A stretch of DNA of 64,000 nt from Qipengyuania sediminis (GTDB lineage: Bacteria > Pseudomonadota > Alphaproteobacteria > Sphingomonadales > Sphingomonadaceae). The notes beneath the pieces are model-generated. The model made no database searches. It was not told where the DNA came from and saw only the letters and a program-made list of their open reading frames with translations. The stretch lies in NCBI RefSeq assembly GCF_004358425.1, contig NZ_CP037948.1, forward strand, positions 186,001 to 250,000, in the 5' to 3' direction. The translations under genes and the position numbers were made by a program. The number at the start of each line of letters is the position of its first letter. Position 1 is the stretch's first letter. This document shows, piece by piece, positions 46,595 through 54,536 of this stretch.

Positions 46595-47257
46595 ATGGTC
46601 AAGATGCTTTCCCGCCGCGTTATGCTGCTGCCGCTCGGCCTGGCGCTGGCGCTTTCCGCCTGCGCGCGCGATGGCGAGATCGTGGTTGGCGCGGGCGGGG
46701 CCGGGATCACCGCGCTGCGGAGCAAATGCCCGGCGGTGGGCATTCCCGATTATACCGGCGACATCACGCTGTTCCGTTCGGGCGGACAGGCGCTCGCAAG
46801 CGATCTCGACGTGACCGCGAGCATGACCAATCTGCGCTCCACCTGCAACGAGGGCGGCGAGCGCGTCTATAGCGAGGCGACCTTCGATGTCTTCGCCCGC
46901 CGCGCTGATACCCGGGGGGCCCGCGAGGTAAGCCTGCCTTATTTCGTCACGGTTCTGCGCGGGGGCGGGGCGGTTGTGTCGAAAGAGGTGGGGACCGTCA
47001 CTCTCTCCTTTGCCGATGGAGCGGAGCGCGCCCGGGCGAGCGCCAAGGCAGGTGCCTTCGTGAATGCCGCCGAAGCCACGCTGCCCGAGGATATCCGCAA
47101 GCAGATCACGCGCGAGCGCAAGCCGGGCGATCCTGACGCGGCGCTCGACCCCCTGACCGATCCGGCGGTGCGCGCCGCGGTGCAGCGCGCGACCTTCGAG
47201 ATGCTGGTGGGTTTCCATCTGACGCAGGCCCAGCTCGGCTACAACGCCACCCGCTGA
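46595..47257 (+). CDS. Putative lipoprotein of unknown function (220 aa)
   Basis: No family recognised with confidence. An N-terminal lipoprotein signal ends in LALSAC (Cys23), and there is no other membrane segment. The mature part has two further Cys (in LRSKCPAVG and LRSTCNEGG) and beta-rich stretches (YSEATFDVFARRADT, VSLPYFVTVLRGGGAVVSKEVG), suggesting a compact exported domain. The ATG at 46595 follows TTGAGGACG and is preferred over the TTG at 46586 or the ATG at 46604. It starts 81 bp from divergent ispH and ends 8 bp before argS. Confidence 0.8.
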   Translation: MVKMLSRRVMLLPLGLALALSACARDGEIVVGAGGAGITALRSKCPAVGIPDYTGDITLFRSGGQALASDLDVTASMTNLRSTCNEGGERVYSEATFDVFARRADTRGAREVSLPYFVTVLRGGGAVVSKEVGTVTLSFADGAERARASAKAGAFVNAAEATLPEDIRKQITRERKPGDPDAALDPLTDPAVRAAVQRATFEMLVGFHLTQAQLGYNATR

Positions 47258-47265
47258 GACGCGCC

Positions 47266-49005
47266 ATGGCCGGCCCTTCGACCTTGCATGCGGGTTTCGC
47301 CGCCAAGATCGGCGCCGTGCTCGATGCGCTCGAAATGGAGGGCGCGCTGCCTCGCGGCGTCATGCGCACCGGGTTGACGATCGAACCGCCGCGCGATCCG
47401 TCGCATGGCGACCTTTCCACCAATGCCGCGATGGTGCTCTCGAAGCCGGCCGCGAGCAGTCCGCGCGCTTTGGCCGACAAGATCGTCGCGCACCTTGCGG
47501 CCGACCCCGATGTTGCCGCCGCCGAGATCGCTGGACCAGGATTCATAAATCTGCGCCTTGAGGACGAGGTTTGGCGCCGCGAACTCACTGCGATCGCGCT
47601 CCTCGGGAGCGACTACGGCCGTTCGCAGATGGGCGAGGGCCGGCGGGTCAATATCGAATATGTCTCGGCCAATCCCACCGGGCCGATGCACATGGGCCAT
47701 TGCCGCGGTGCGGTGGTGGGCGACGCCTTGGCGGGCCTGCTGGAGTTTATCGGGCACCGGGTGATCCGGGAATATTACGTGAACGACGCGGGCGGGCAGG
47801 TCGATACGCTCGCCCGCTCGGCGCATCTGCGCTATCGCGAGGCACTGGGCGAAGAGGTGGGTGCAATCCCGGAGGGCCTCTATCCGGGCGACTACCTCGT
47901 TCCGGTCGGTCAGAGCCTCGCTCGGGAGTTCGGACGTCGCTACCTTGCCGCGCCGGAAAGCGAATGGCTTCAGGTTTTCCGCACTCGCGCCGTCGCTGCG
48001 ATGATGGAAATGATCCGCGCCGACCTGGCCCTGCTCGGCATAAGTCACGACGTCTTCGCATCCGAGGCCCAGCTCCAGGCCGCGGGCAAACCGGCCGAGG
48101 CGGAAACCTGGCTGCGCGAGAAGGGGCTGGTCTATGACGGCGTGCTCGAAGCGCCCAAGGGCAAGGCTCCGCCGGAAGACTGGGAGCCTGTCAGCCTGCC
48201 GCTGTTTCGTTCGACCGCTTTCGGTGACGATCAGGATCGCCCGATCAGGAAGTCCGACGGCAGCTGGACCTATTTCGGCGCCGACCTCGCCTATCACTTT
48301 CAGAAGGCGGACAGCGCCGACGCCCTGATCGATATCTGGGGCGCGGATCATGCGGGGACAGTGAAGCGCATCAAGGCCGCTGTCGCCGCGCTTACCCAAG
48401 GCGCTGGGCGCGAAGTGCCCTTCGACGTGAAACTTATCCAGATGGTCCGGCTGCTGCGCGGCGGCGAGCCGGTCAAGATGTCCAAGCGCTCGGGCAGCTT
48501 CGTGACGCTCGCCGAAGTGGTGCAGGAGGTCGGCAAGGACGTCGTCCGGTTCACCATGTTGACGCGCAAGCCCGACGCGCAAATGGATTTCGACTTCGCC
48601 AAAGTGGTCGAAGCGTCGAAGGACAATCCGGTCTTCTATGTGCAGTACGCCCATGCGCGGATCCACTCGACGCTGCGCAAGGCGGGGGTGGCGCCGTCCG
48701 ACAAGGCGCTGGTCCGGCTGGGTTCGGCCGAACTGGCGCTCGTTCGCGAAGCGGCGCAGTTTCCGCGTGTGGTCGAGGCGGCGGCACAGGCGCGCGAACC
48801 GCACCGGATCGCCTTCTATCTGGGCGATCTCGCCGCCGCCTTCCACAGTTTCTGGAATGCGGGGAACGACGATCCCGCCTTGCGCATCATTCAGGCGGAT
48901 GACGCCGAGCTGACCTCCGCGCGGCTGTTTCTGGCCGCGCAAATCGGGCAGATTATCCGCAATGGTCTCGGCGTGCTCGGCGTCGGGGCGGTCGAGGAGA
49001 TGTAA
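47266..49005 (+). CDS. argS: Arginine-tRNA ligase
   Basis: Charges tRNA-Arg. The 579 residues have the Add-1 domain at the N-terminus (TNAAMVLSKPA, GPGFINLRL), the HIGH motif in SANPTGPMHMGHCRG, YVNDAGGQVD, and KMSKRSGSFVTL as the KMSKS loop. The C-terminal DALR anticodon domain has FYVQYAHARIHS and ends before SARLFLAAQIGQIIRNGLGVLGV. It heads a plus-strand cluster leading to tatC, with a 2-bp gap to the next gene. Confidence 0.97.
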   Translation: MAGPSTLHAGFAAKIGAVLDALEMEGALPRGVMRTGLTIEPPRDPSHGDLSTNAAMVLSKPAASSPRALADKIVAHLAADPDVAAAEIAGPGFINLRLEDEVWRRELTAIALLGSDYGRSQMGEGRRVNIEYVSANPTGPMHMGHCRGAVVGDALAGLLEFIGHRVIREYYVNDAGGQVDTLARSAHLRYREALGEEVGAIPEGLYPGDYLVPVGQSLAREFGRRYLAAPESEWLQVFRTRAVAAMMEMIRADLALLGISHDVFASEAQLQAAGKPAEAETWLREKGLVYDGVLEAPKGKAPPEDWEPVSLPLFRSTAFGDDQDRPIRKSDGSWTYFGADLAYHFQKADSADALIDIWGADHAGTVKRIKAAVAALTQGAGREVPFDVKLIQMVRLLRGGEPVKMSKRSGSFVTLAEVVQEVGKDVVRFTMLTRKPDAQMDFDFAKVVEASKDNPVFYVQYAHARIHSTLRKAGVAPSDKALVRLGSAELALVREAAQFPRVVEAAAQAREPHRIAFYLGDLAAAFHSFWNAGNDDPALRIIQADDAELTSARLFLAAQIGQIIRNGLGVLGVGAVEEM

Positions 49006-49007
49006 GC

Positions 49008-49739
49008 ATGGCGACGCATCGCCCTGGTCCCGGCGGCGGATCGGCCACCTGGCCCGCCCTCGGCGAGGAGGAGCACGAGCGCGAGCTTGCCTTCGACACG
49101 GGCGAGGAGCGGCTGCCCTGGCTCGAATCGGATGACGAGGGCGAGGAGCTTGCGGGCTACGATATGGGGCGGCTGATCGGGCTCGCGCTCATCATGCTGG
49201 TGGTGCTGGTCGCCATCGTCGGCGCGGTGTGGTTCGTCTCCAACCGCGGGTTGGGGGCGGGTCCCGCGCCCGACGGATCGCTGATCGCCGCGCCGGCGAC
49301 CCCTTACAAGGAACGGCCGGCCAGCCCCGGGGGCAAGACGTTCGCGGGCACCGGCGACACGAGCTACGCCGTAGGCGCGGGCAAAGAGGTCGAAGCGCGC
49401 CTCGCGACTGGCCCGGCGACGCCTGCCCCGGTCGCCACGCCGACACAGACTGTCACCCCGGCCGCCCCGCCGACGCCGGCCGCGCCCGCAGATGCCGGGC
49501 TGCCCGCCGGGACAGCGGTACAAGTGGGTGCCTACTCATCGCGGGCCGATGCGGAAGCGGGGTGGCAGCGGCTTGCCGGGCAGACCGATGCGCTCGAGGG
49601 CGTCGCGCACCGGATCGTCGCGGGGCGCGCGGATATCGGCACTGTCTATCGCCTGCAGGCTGCGGGCGGCAGCCGCGAGAACGCGCGCGCCCTCTGTGAT
49701 CGGTTGAAGGCGGCGGGGATCGCCTGCCAGGTCAAGTGA
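49008..49739 (+). CDS. SPOR-domain membrane protein
   Basis: Predicted inner-membrane protein with a periplasmic peptidoglycan-binding domain. The 243 residues have an acidic cytoplasmic N-terminus (about 1-58), one membrane helix (about 60-84), a Pro/Ala/Thr-rich linker (about 90-165) and a C-terminal SPOR domain (about 168-243: VQVGAYSSRADAEAGWQRL, YRLQAAGGSRENARALCDRLKAAGIACQVK split by loops). SPOR domains bind glycan stretches lacking stem peptides at division sites, which suits its place beside nagZ. Confidence 0.92.
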   Translation: MATHRPGPGGGSATWPALGEEEHERELAFDTGEERLPWLESDDEGEELAGYDMGRLIGLALIMLVVLVAIVGAVWFVSNRGLGAGPAPDGSLIAAPATPYKERPASPGGKTFAGTGDTSYAVGAGKEVEARLATGPATPAPVATPTQTVTPAAPPTPAAPADAGLPAGTAVQVGAYSSRADAEAGWQRLAGQTDALEGVAHRIVAGRADIGTVYRLQAAGGSRENARALCDRLKAAGIACQVK

Positions 49740-49803
49740 GCTATCCCCCAGTCGCAGGGGACGGCATCTTGCAGGGCCACAAACGCGCTGCGAAAAGCGC
49801 AGC

Positions 49804-50823
49804 ATGACCCCCGCGATCTTCGGCATCGCCGGACCCGAACTTTCCGCCGACGAGCGCGCCTTCTTCGCCGAAGCCGATCCGGTGGGCTACATCCTCTTCG
49901 GCCGCAACTGCGAAAGCAAACAGCAGCTGCGCGCGTTGACCGACGATTTGCGCACGATCCATGGGCGCGAGCACCTGATCGTCAGCATCGACCAGGAAGG
50001 CGGGCGCGTGCGGCGGATGAAGCCGCCGGTGTGGCGCGACCATCCGCCCGGTGCCGCCTATGCCGCGCTTTACGCGCTTGCCCCCATCAGCGCGATCGAG
50101 GCGGCACTGACCGGGGCGGAGCTTCTTGGGCGCGAGCTTGCGGAGATGGGGATCACCGCCGACTACCATCCCCCGCTCGATCTCCCGCAGCCCGGCGCCC
50201 ACGATGTGATTGGCGACCGGGCGCTAGGCAGCGAACCGATGCAGGTCGCGGCGCTCGGGCGCGCGATCCTCGACGGGCTGGCCCGCGCGGGCGTGGTCGG
50301 CTGCGTCAAGCATATGCCGGGGCACGGCCGCAGCATGGCCGATACCCACAAGGCGATGCCGACCATCAAAGCGAGCGCGGACGAGCTCGAAACCGACTTG
50401 CAACCCTTCCGGGCCCTTGCTGATGCCCCGCTCGGCATGACCGGGCACCTGCTCTTCACCGCCTGGGATGCGATGCGTCCCGCGACTCTCTCGCCAACGA
50501 TCATTGCCGACATCATCCGCGGCAAGATCGGCTTCGACGGGCTGCTGCTAACCGACGATATCGACATGGAGGCGCTGACCGGAAGCGTGCCTGAACGCGC
50601 CGAGCAGGCGATCGCGGCGGGGTGCGACGTGGTGCTGAACTGCTGGGCGAAGATGGACGACATGGTGGCCATCGTCGAACGCTGCGGCACGCTCGGGGAG
50701 GCGGGGCGGGCCCGGTTGGCGCGGGTCCATGCGGCAATGCGCGCGCCTCGGCCTGGTCCCGACCCGGACGAGCTGATGGCGAAACGCGACGCACTGCTGG
50801 CACTGGCGGCGGAGCGGGCGTGA
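49804..50823 (+). CDS. nagZ: Beta-N-acetylhexosaminidase (glycoside hydrolase family 3)
   Basis: Cytoplasmic enzyme that removes GlcNAc from 1,6-anhydro-muropeptides during cell-wall recycling. The 339 residues show SIDQEGGRVRRM, the substrate-binding loop VKHMPGHGRSMADTHK with the catalytic His, and the nucleophile Asp in LLTDDIDMEAL. No signal peptide is present, as expected. A short inverted repeat (GCTGCG/CGCAGC, 49787-49803) abuts the ATG. The stop overlaps the scpA GTG by 4 bp. Confidence 0.95.
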   Translation: MTPAIFGIAGPELSADERAFFAEADPVGYILFGRNCESKQQLRALTDDLRTIHGREHLIVSIDQEGGRVRRMKPPVWRDHPPGAAYAALYALAPISAIEAALTGAELLGRELAEMGITADYHPPLDLPQPGAHDVIGDRALGSEPMQVAALGRAILDGLARAGVVGCVKHMPGHGRSMADTHKAMPTIKASADELETDLQPFRALADAPLGMTGHLLFTAWDAMRPATLSPTIIADIIRGKIGFDGLLLTDDIDMEALTGSVPERAEQAIAAGCDVVLNCWAKMDDMVAIVERCGTLGEAGRARLARVHAAMRAPRPGPDPDELMAKRDALLALAAERA

Positions 50824-51632
50824 CACAGGGGGGCCTCTTGCTGGCCGAACCCACCGATGCGCGGGACTGGGACGGCATTGCCGCGCCGGGGTGGGGGGAC
50901 GATGCCGCCCTCTATCTCGAGCTCGATGGGTGGGAGGGACCGCTCGACCTGCTGCTCGATCTCGCGCGGCGGCAGAAGGTCGATCTGCGCGTCATCTCGA
51001 TCCTGGCGCTCGTCGACCAGTATCTGAGCTATATCGCCCGCGCCGAAGCTCTGCGGCTGGAGCTCGCCGCCGATTACCTCGTGATGGCGGCCTGGCTGGC
51101 CTACCTTAAATCGGCCCTGCTGCTGCCGCGCGAGGAACAGGAGGAACCGAGCGCGGAGGAGCTGGCGCTGAGGCTGCAGCTCCGGCTTGCCCGGCTCGCC
51201 GCCATGCGCGAGGCGGCGGCGCGGCTGATGGCGCGCGACCGGCTGGGGCGCGATGTTTTCGCGCGCGGGGCGCCCGAGGGGATCGAGACACAGGTCACAA
51301 CACGCTGGCGCTGCGACCAGTTCATGCTGATCGAAGCCTATGGCCGCGTGCGCATGCGTAGCGCGCCGGTGGTTCACATGGTGCGCGAGCGGGCCGTGAT
51401 GACGCTCGACAGCGCGCTCGCGCGGGTTTCGGCGATGCTGGGCATGGCGATTGATTGGACCGCGCTTGAGGCATTCCTGCCCACGGCTTCGGAAATAGGG
51501 GCTGACCCGCGGCTACGGCGCAGCGCGCTCGCCAGCAGCTTCGTTGCCGCGCTGGAGCTCGCCCGGCTGGGCAAGGCGGAGCTGGCACAGGAGGAGACGT
51601 TCGGACCTCTCCGTCTCCGCCGGGCGGGATGA
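50820..51632 (+). CDS. scpA: Segregation and condensation protein A
   Basis: Kleisin subunit that bridges the SMC dimer for chromosome condensation. The 270 residues start with GTG overlapping the nagZ stop. The N-terminal kleisin region has WEGPLDLLLDLARRQKVDLRVISILALVDQYL and LAADYLVMAAWLAYLKSALLLP. The C-terminal winged-helix part is around 215-262 (SSFVAALELARLGKAELAQEETFGPL). Its stop overlaps scpB (ATGA). A partner SMC gene is not in the window. Confidence 0.94.
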   Translation: MTQGGLLLAEPTDARDWDGIAAPGWGDDAALYLELDGWEGPLDLLLDLARRQKVDLRVISILALVDQYLSYIARAEALRLELAADYLVMAAWLAYLKSALLLPREEQEEPSAEELALRLQLRLARLAAMREAAARLMARDRLGRDVFARGAPEGIETQVTTRWRCDQFMLIEAYGRVRMRSAPVVHMVRERAVMTLDSALARVSAMLGMAIDWTALEAFLPTASEIGADPRLRRSALASSFVAALELARLGKAELAQEETFGPLRLRRAG

Positions 51633-52198
51633 TGGACCCGCTCGCACGCGCGGTCGAGGCGGCGCTGTTCGCGGCGGAGGAGCCGCTGGACGAGAATGCG
51701 CTCGCTGCCGTGTTAGGCGATGCCGACCCCTCCGTGATCGATGCCGCGCTTACCGATCTCCAAGCGCATTACAACGAACGCGGCGTGCGCCTGGTGGCGC
51801 GTGGCGGGCGCTGGCATTTCGAGACCGCGCCCGATCTTGCGCATATCCTGCGCCGGACTCGCGAACAGCCGCGCAAACTCAGCCGCGCCGCGACCGAAGT
51901 GCTGGCGATCTGCGCGTATCACGAACCCGTCAGCCGCGCCGAGATAGAGGCGATCCGCGGGGTGCAGACCTCGCCGGGCACGCTCGATGTGCTGATGGAA
52001 GCGGGCTGGCTCCGCATCGCAGGGCGTCGCGAGACCCCAGGACGGCCGGTAATCTATGCGACGACCCCTGCTTTTCTCGCACATTTCGGTCTTGCCAGCC
52101 GCAGCGACCTGCCGGGCCTTGCAGAGCTGCGCGCTGCCGGCCTCCTCGACCGGCTGGACGATGACAAGGACGGCACGGTGGAGGAGGCTGGCGTTTAG
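51629..52198 (+). CDS. scpB: Segregation and condensation protein B
   Basis: Winged-helix dimer that binds ScpA in the SMC complex. The 189 residues contain AVEAALFAAEEPLDENALAAVLGD at the N-terminus, RGVRLVARGGRWHFETAPDL, and the hallmark LSRAATEVLAICAYHEPVSRAEIEAIRGV followed by LMEAGWLRIAGRRETPGRPVIYATT. The C-terminal linker is short and acidic. It is followed by an 87-bp gap to tatA that contains a small inverted repeat (TTGCCT/AGGCAA, 52216-52233). Confidence 0.95.
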   Translation: MMDPLARAVEAALFAAEEPLDENALAAVLGDADPSVIDAALTDLQAHYNERGVRLVARGGRWHFETAPDLAHILRRTREQPRKLSRAATEVLAICAYHEPVSRAEIEAIRGVQTSPGTLDVLMEAGWLRIAGRRETPGRPVIYATTPAFLAHFGLASRSDLPGLAELRAAGLLDRLDDDKDGTVEEAGV

Positions 52199-52285
52199 TG
52201 CGATCGTAACCTAGATTGCCTAGGCGCAGGCAAGCGCGGGCACGACTGCCCCGCAACGGCATGCACGAAGGCTTGGAGACGTCCG

Positions 52286-52531
52286 ATGGGTTCCTTTTCG
52301 CTCTGGCACTGGCTGGTCGTGCTGGTGATCGTGCTGGTGCTGTTCGGCCGCGGCCGGGTGGCCGACATCATGGGCGAATTCGGCAAGGGGCTGAAAAGCT
52401 TCAAGCATGGCATGAAGGACGAGGATGCGGAGTACACACGCCGTATCGAAGGCCCCGCGCAGGACGCGAAGCCTGCGGGCGAGACGTCTCGCGATCCGCA
52501 GCCGGCCGAGCGCGCCGACCGCCCGCTCTGA
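52286..52531 (+). CDS. tatA: Twin-arginine translocase subunit TatA
   Basis: Pore-forming subunit of the Tat pathway, which exports folded proteins. The 81 residues have the short periplasmic N-terminus, one membrane helix ([14 protein letters not shown]), the hinge FGRGR, an amphipathic helix ([19 protein letters not shown]) and a charged tail. GGAG lies 8-11 bases before the ATG. It is first of tatA-tatB-tatC. Confidence 0.95.
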   Translation: MGSFSLWHWLVVLVIVLVLFGRGRVADIMGEFGKGLKSFKHGMKDEDAEYTRRIEGPAQDAKPAGETSRDPQPAERADRPL

Positions 52532-52562
52532 TCCCCGCGCGCAAAGCTCCGACCCGCGCGCC

Positions 52563-52961
52563 ATGTTCGATATCGCCCCGTCCGAATTGCTGATCGTGGC
52601 GGTGGTGGCGCTGATCGCGATCGGGCCGAAGGACTTGCCCATGGCGCTGCGCACGGCAGGCCGCTGGCTGGGGAAGGTCCGCCGAGTCTCGGGCCACTTC
52701 CGCGCCGGGGTCGAGACGATGATCCGCGAAGCGGAACTCGCTGAAATCGAGAAGGAGTGGCAGGAGCGCAACCAGCGTATCATGGCCGAGCATCCCGATG
52801 CGGCGGCGCTCGATGCTTCGCTCCCCCCGGCCCCCGACATGGAGCCCATGCGCCCGCCGTCCGCCTCCGCCGAAGCCGCCGTGCCTGCACCCGACACCGG
52901 CGGGGACGTTAGTGGCGAGCCACAACTTCCGGTCCCCCCGCCGCCGGCCGAGCGGGACTGA
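52563..52961 (+). CDS. tatB: Twin-arginine translocase subunit TatB
   Basis: Works with TatC as the receptor for twin-arginine signal peptides. The 132 residues begin MFDIAPSELLIVAVVALIAIGPKDLP, the classical TatB helix and hinge with Glu8 in the membrane segment. A long amphipathic helix follows (ALRTAGRWLGKVRRVSGHFR), then a Pro/Ala-rich tail. The ATG at 52563 is fixed by this conserved N-terminus. tatC starts 3 bp after its stop. Confidence 0.95.
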   Translation: MFDIAPSELLIVAVVALIAIGPKDLPMALRTAGRWLGKVRRVSGHFRAGVETMIREAELAEIEKEWQERNQRIMAEHPDAAALDASLPPAPDMEPMRPPSASAEAAVPAPDTGGDVSGEPQLPVPPPPAERD

Positions 52962-52964
52962 CCA

Positions 52965-53747
52965 ATGGGCTTCATCAAGGATATCGACGACAAGCAGGCG
53001 CCGCTGCTCGACCATCTGATCGAGCTGCGCGGCAGGCTGCTGCGGGCAGTGGCGGCCTTGGCTGTGACCTTCTTCGTCTCGCTCTACTTCGCCAAGGACA
53101 TCCTCGCCTTCCTGGTCCAGCCGCTGCTCGACGCGGGGCAGAACAAGCTGATCTACACCAAGCTCTACGGGCAGTTCTTCGTCGAGCTCAAGGTGGCGAT
53201 GTGGGCGGCGTTCTTCGTCAGCTTCCCGGTGATCGCGAACCAGCTCTGGGCCTTTGTCGCGCCCGGGCTCTATGCGAAGGAGAAACGCGCCTTCCTGCCC
53301 TTCCTGCTTGCGACCCCGGTTCTTTTCACCGCAGGGGGGGCTCTGGCCTATTACGTCGTGATGCCCACCGCGTTCGCCTGGTTCCTGGGCTTCCAGGGCA
53401 CGCCCGGCGGGGTCCAGATCGACGCCTTGCCCAACAGCGAGGACTATCTTGGCCTCGTCATGCAATTCATTCTCGCCTTTGGCCTGAGCTTTCTGCTTCC
53501 CGTGCTGCTGCTGCTTCTGAACATCGCGGGCATCGTGACGCGCGAGCAGCTTGTGCGCGCGCGGCGCTACATGATCGTGCTGGCTTTCGTGATCGCAGCC
53601 GTCGCGACGCCGCCTGATGTGATCTCTCAGCTGATGCTGGCGATCCCGCTGGTTTTGCTGTTCGAAGGGTCACTGCTGGTGATGCGGATCATGGAGGTTC
53701 GCGGCCGAAGCACGAAGACCCAGCCTTCGCCGACGGACGCGCCGTAG
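52965..53747 (+). CDS. tatC: Twin-arginine translocase subunit TatC
   Basis: Six-helix membrane receptor that binds Tat signal peptides. The 260 residues include DHLIELRGRLLRAVAALAV near the N-terminus, FFVSFPVIANQLWAFVAPGLY, EKRAFLPFLLATPVLFTAGGALAYYVVMP split across helices 3-4, FGLSFLLPVLLLLL, and RRYMIVLAFVIAAVATPPDVISQ with the conserved TPPD. It ends the cluster and is followed by a bidirectional hairpin terminator. Confidence 0.97.
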   Translation: MGFIKDIDDKQAPLLDHLIELRGRLLRAVAALAVTFFVSLYFAKDILAFLVQPLLDAGQNKLIYTKLYGQFFVELKVAMWAAFFVSFPVIANQLWAFVAPGLYAKEKRAFLPFLLATPVLFTAGGALAYYVVMPTAFAWFLGFQGTPGGVQIDALPNSEDYLGLVMQFILAFGLSFLLPVLLLLLNIAGIVTREQLVRARRYMIVLAFVIAAVATPPDVISQLMLAIPLVLLFEGSLLVMRIMEVRGRSTKTQPSPTDAP

Positions 53748-53822
53748 CGAGATCCTTCACTCGCGGATCAAAGGCCTGCGAGTGACTGTGGCGCGGATAT
53801 CACACGTACCAGACAAACGAAA

Positions 53823-53844
53823 ACGGGGCCCGAAGGCCCCGTTC
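53823..53844. terminator. Bidirectional terminator between tatC and a small membrane protein gene
   Basis: A perfect 9-bp stem, AACGGGGCC (53823-53831) pairing with GGCCCCGTT (53836-53844), closes on the loop CGAA. It is flanked by A-rich sequence on the left and CCCTTAT on the right. It sits between two converging genes and can serve both. Confidence 0.75.
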
Positions 53845-53871
53845 CCTTATTCGTATCGTCGCGAACGACAA

Positions 53872-54075
53872 TCAGGCGCTGACGGTCTCGTCGTCGTCAT
53901 CGAGCGCGATGACGATGCCCGCGATGATCGCGGCGGCAGCAAGGATCGCCACCAGGATCGATCCGCCCAGCTCAGCCTCGTCGGAGACCGGCGCGGCGTC
54001 GCGATCGGCGGCGATGGCCGGAACGGTCGCCATGGTGGCAACGGCAGCGGCGGCAGCAAGCGTACGGAACTTCAT
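53872..54075 (-). CDS. Small exported membrane protein of unknown function (67 aa)
   Basis: A signal-peptide-like N-terminus (residues 1-22, ending AIAA) is followed by a short acidic stretch (DRDAAPVSDEAELGG), one membrane helix (about 40-57) and an acidic end (DDDDETVSA). GGAG lies 9-12 bases before the ATG. It shares its layout with the gene at 54225-54431 (see that entry). No function can be given; small proteins of this shape may assist an envelope complex. It is followed by a bidirectional terminator. Confidence 0.7.
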   Translation of the reverse strand: MKFRTLAAAAAVATMATVPAIAADRDAAPVSDEAELGGSILVAILAAAAIIAGIVIALDDDDETVSA

Positions 54076-54224
54076 CGATAATCTCCTTCGAGAATTCTGC
54101 CTTCTCGTTCGGCGGACCTATTAGTCTTGGCCTTATAACGGCGCAAGTCCAAAATGGTTCACGCGAACAGGCGTGACTAAACAAAACAACGCAAACGACC
54201 CGCAGCGAACTCTGTCGTGCCGGC

Positions 54225-54431
54225 CTACGGGCTTGCCGGCTGATCTTCCGGCAGCAGCACCACGGCGAGCGCGATCAATGCCATACCGGCGAGAAAGAAC
54301 AAGGTTCCCTGCCCCGCCAGCGCCTGTTCGCCATCGACAGGCGCGGACTGGCGGACCAGTCCCTCGGCCGCGATCGGTGTGGCGGCGAGGGCGGCGGCGG
54401 CGGCGCCCGTCAGGAGGGATCGAACCTTCAT
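54225..54431 (-). CDS. Small exported membrane protein, apparent paralogue of the 53872-54075 product (68 aa)
   Basis: A signal-peptide-like N-terminus (MKVRSLLTGAAAAALAATPI) is followed by a short polar stretch (GLVRQSAPVDGEQALAG), one membrane helix (about 43-60) and the end LPEDQPASP. Against the downstream gene, the start MK-hydrophobic-R-S/T-L, the PV and GE/DE positions, the G before the helix and the acidic tail line up, suggesting an old tandem duplication. GGAGATGAC stands before the ATG at 54431. An in-frame upstream start at 54464 would break the signal peptide pattern. Confidence 0.65.
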   Translation of the reverse strand: MKVRSLLTGAAAAALAATPIAAEGLVRQSAPVDGEQALAGQGTLFFLAGMALIALAVVLLPEDQPASP

Positions 54432-54536
54432 GTCATCTCCATCGCGAACGGCGCGCGCCCGCAATTCATGCGCCGCGCCCTAGCGACGCGAAGCTTACCG
54501 CGCGGTTAAGGCCGGTCGCCCTCAGCCGCAAGCGCC

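Noticed and set aside
47239..48942. Minus-strand frame of about 567 codons opposite argS
   Set aside because: argS is certain from its HIGH and KMSKR motifs, and the antisense frame has no start signal or recognisable domain.
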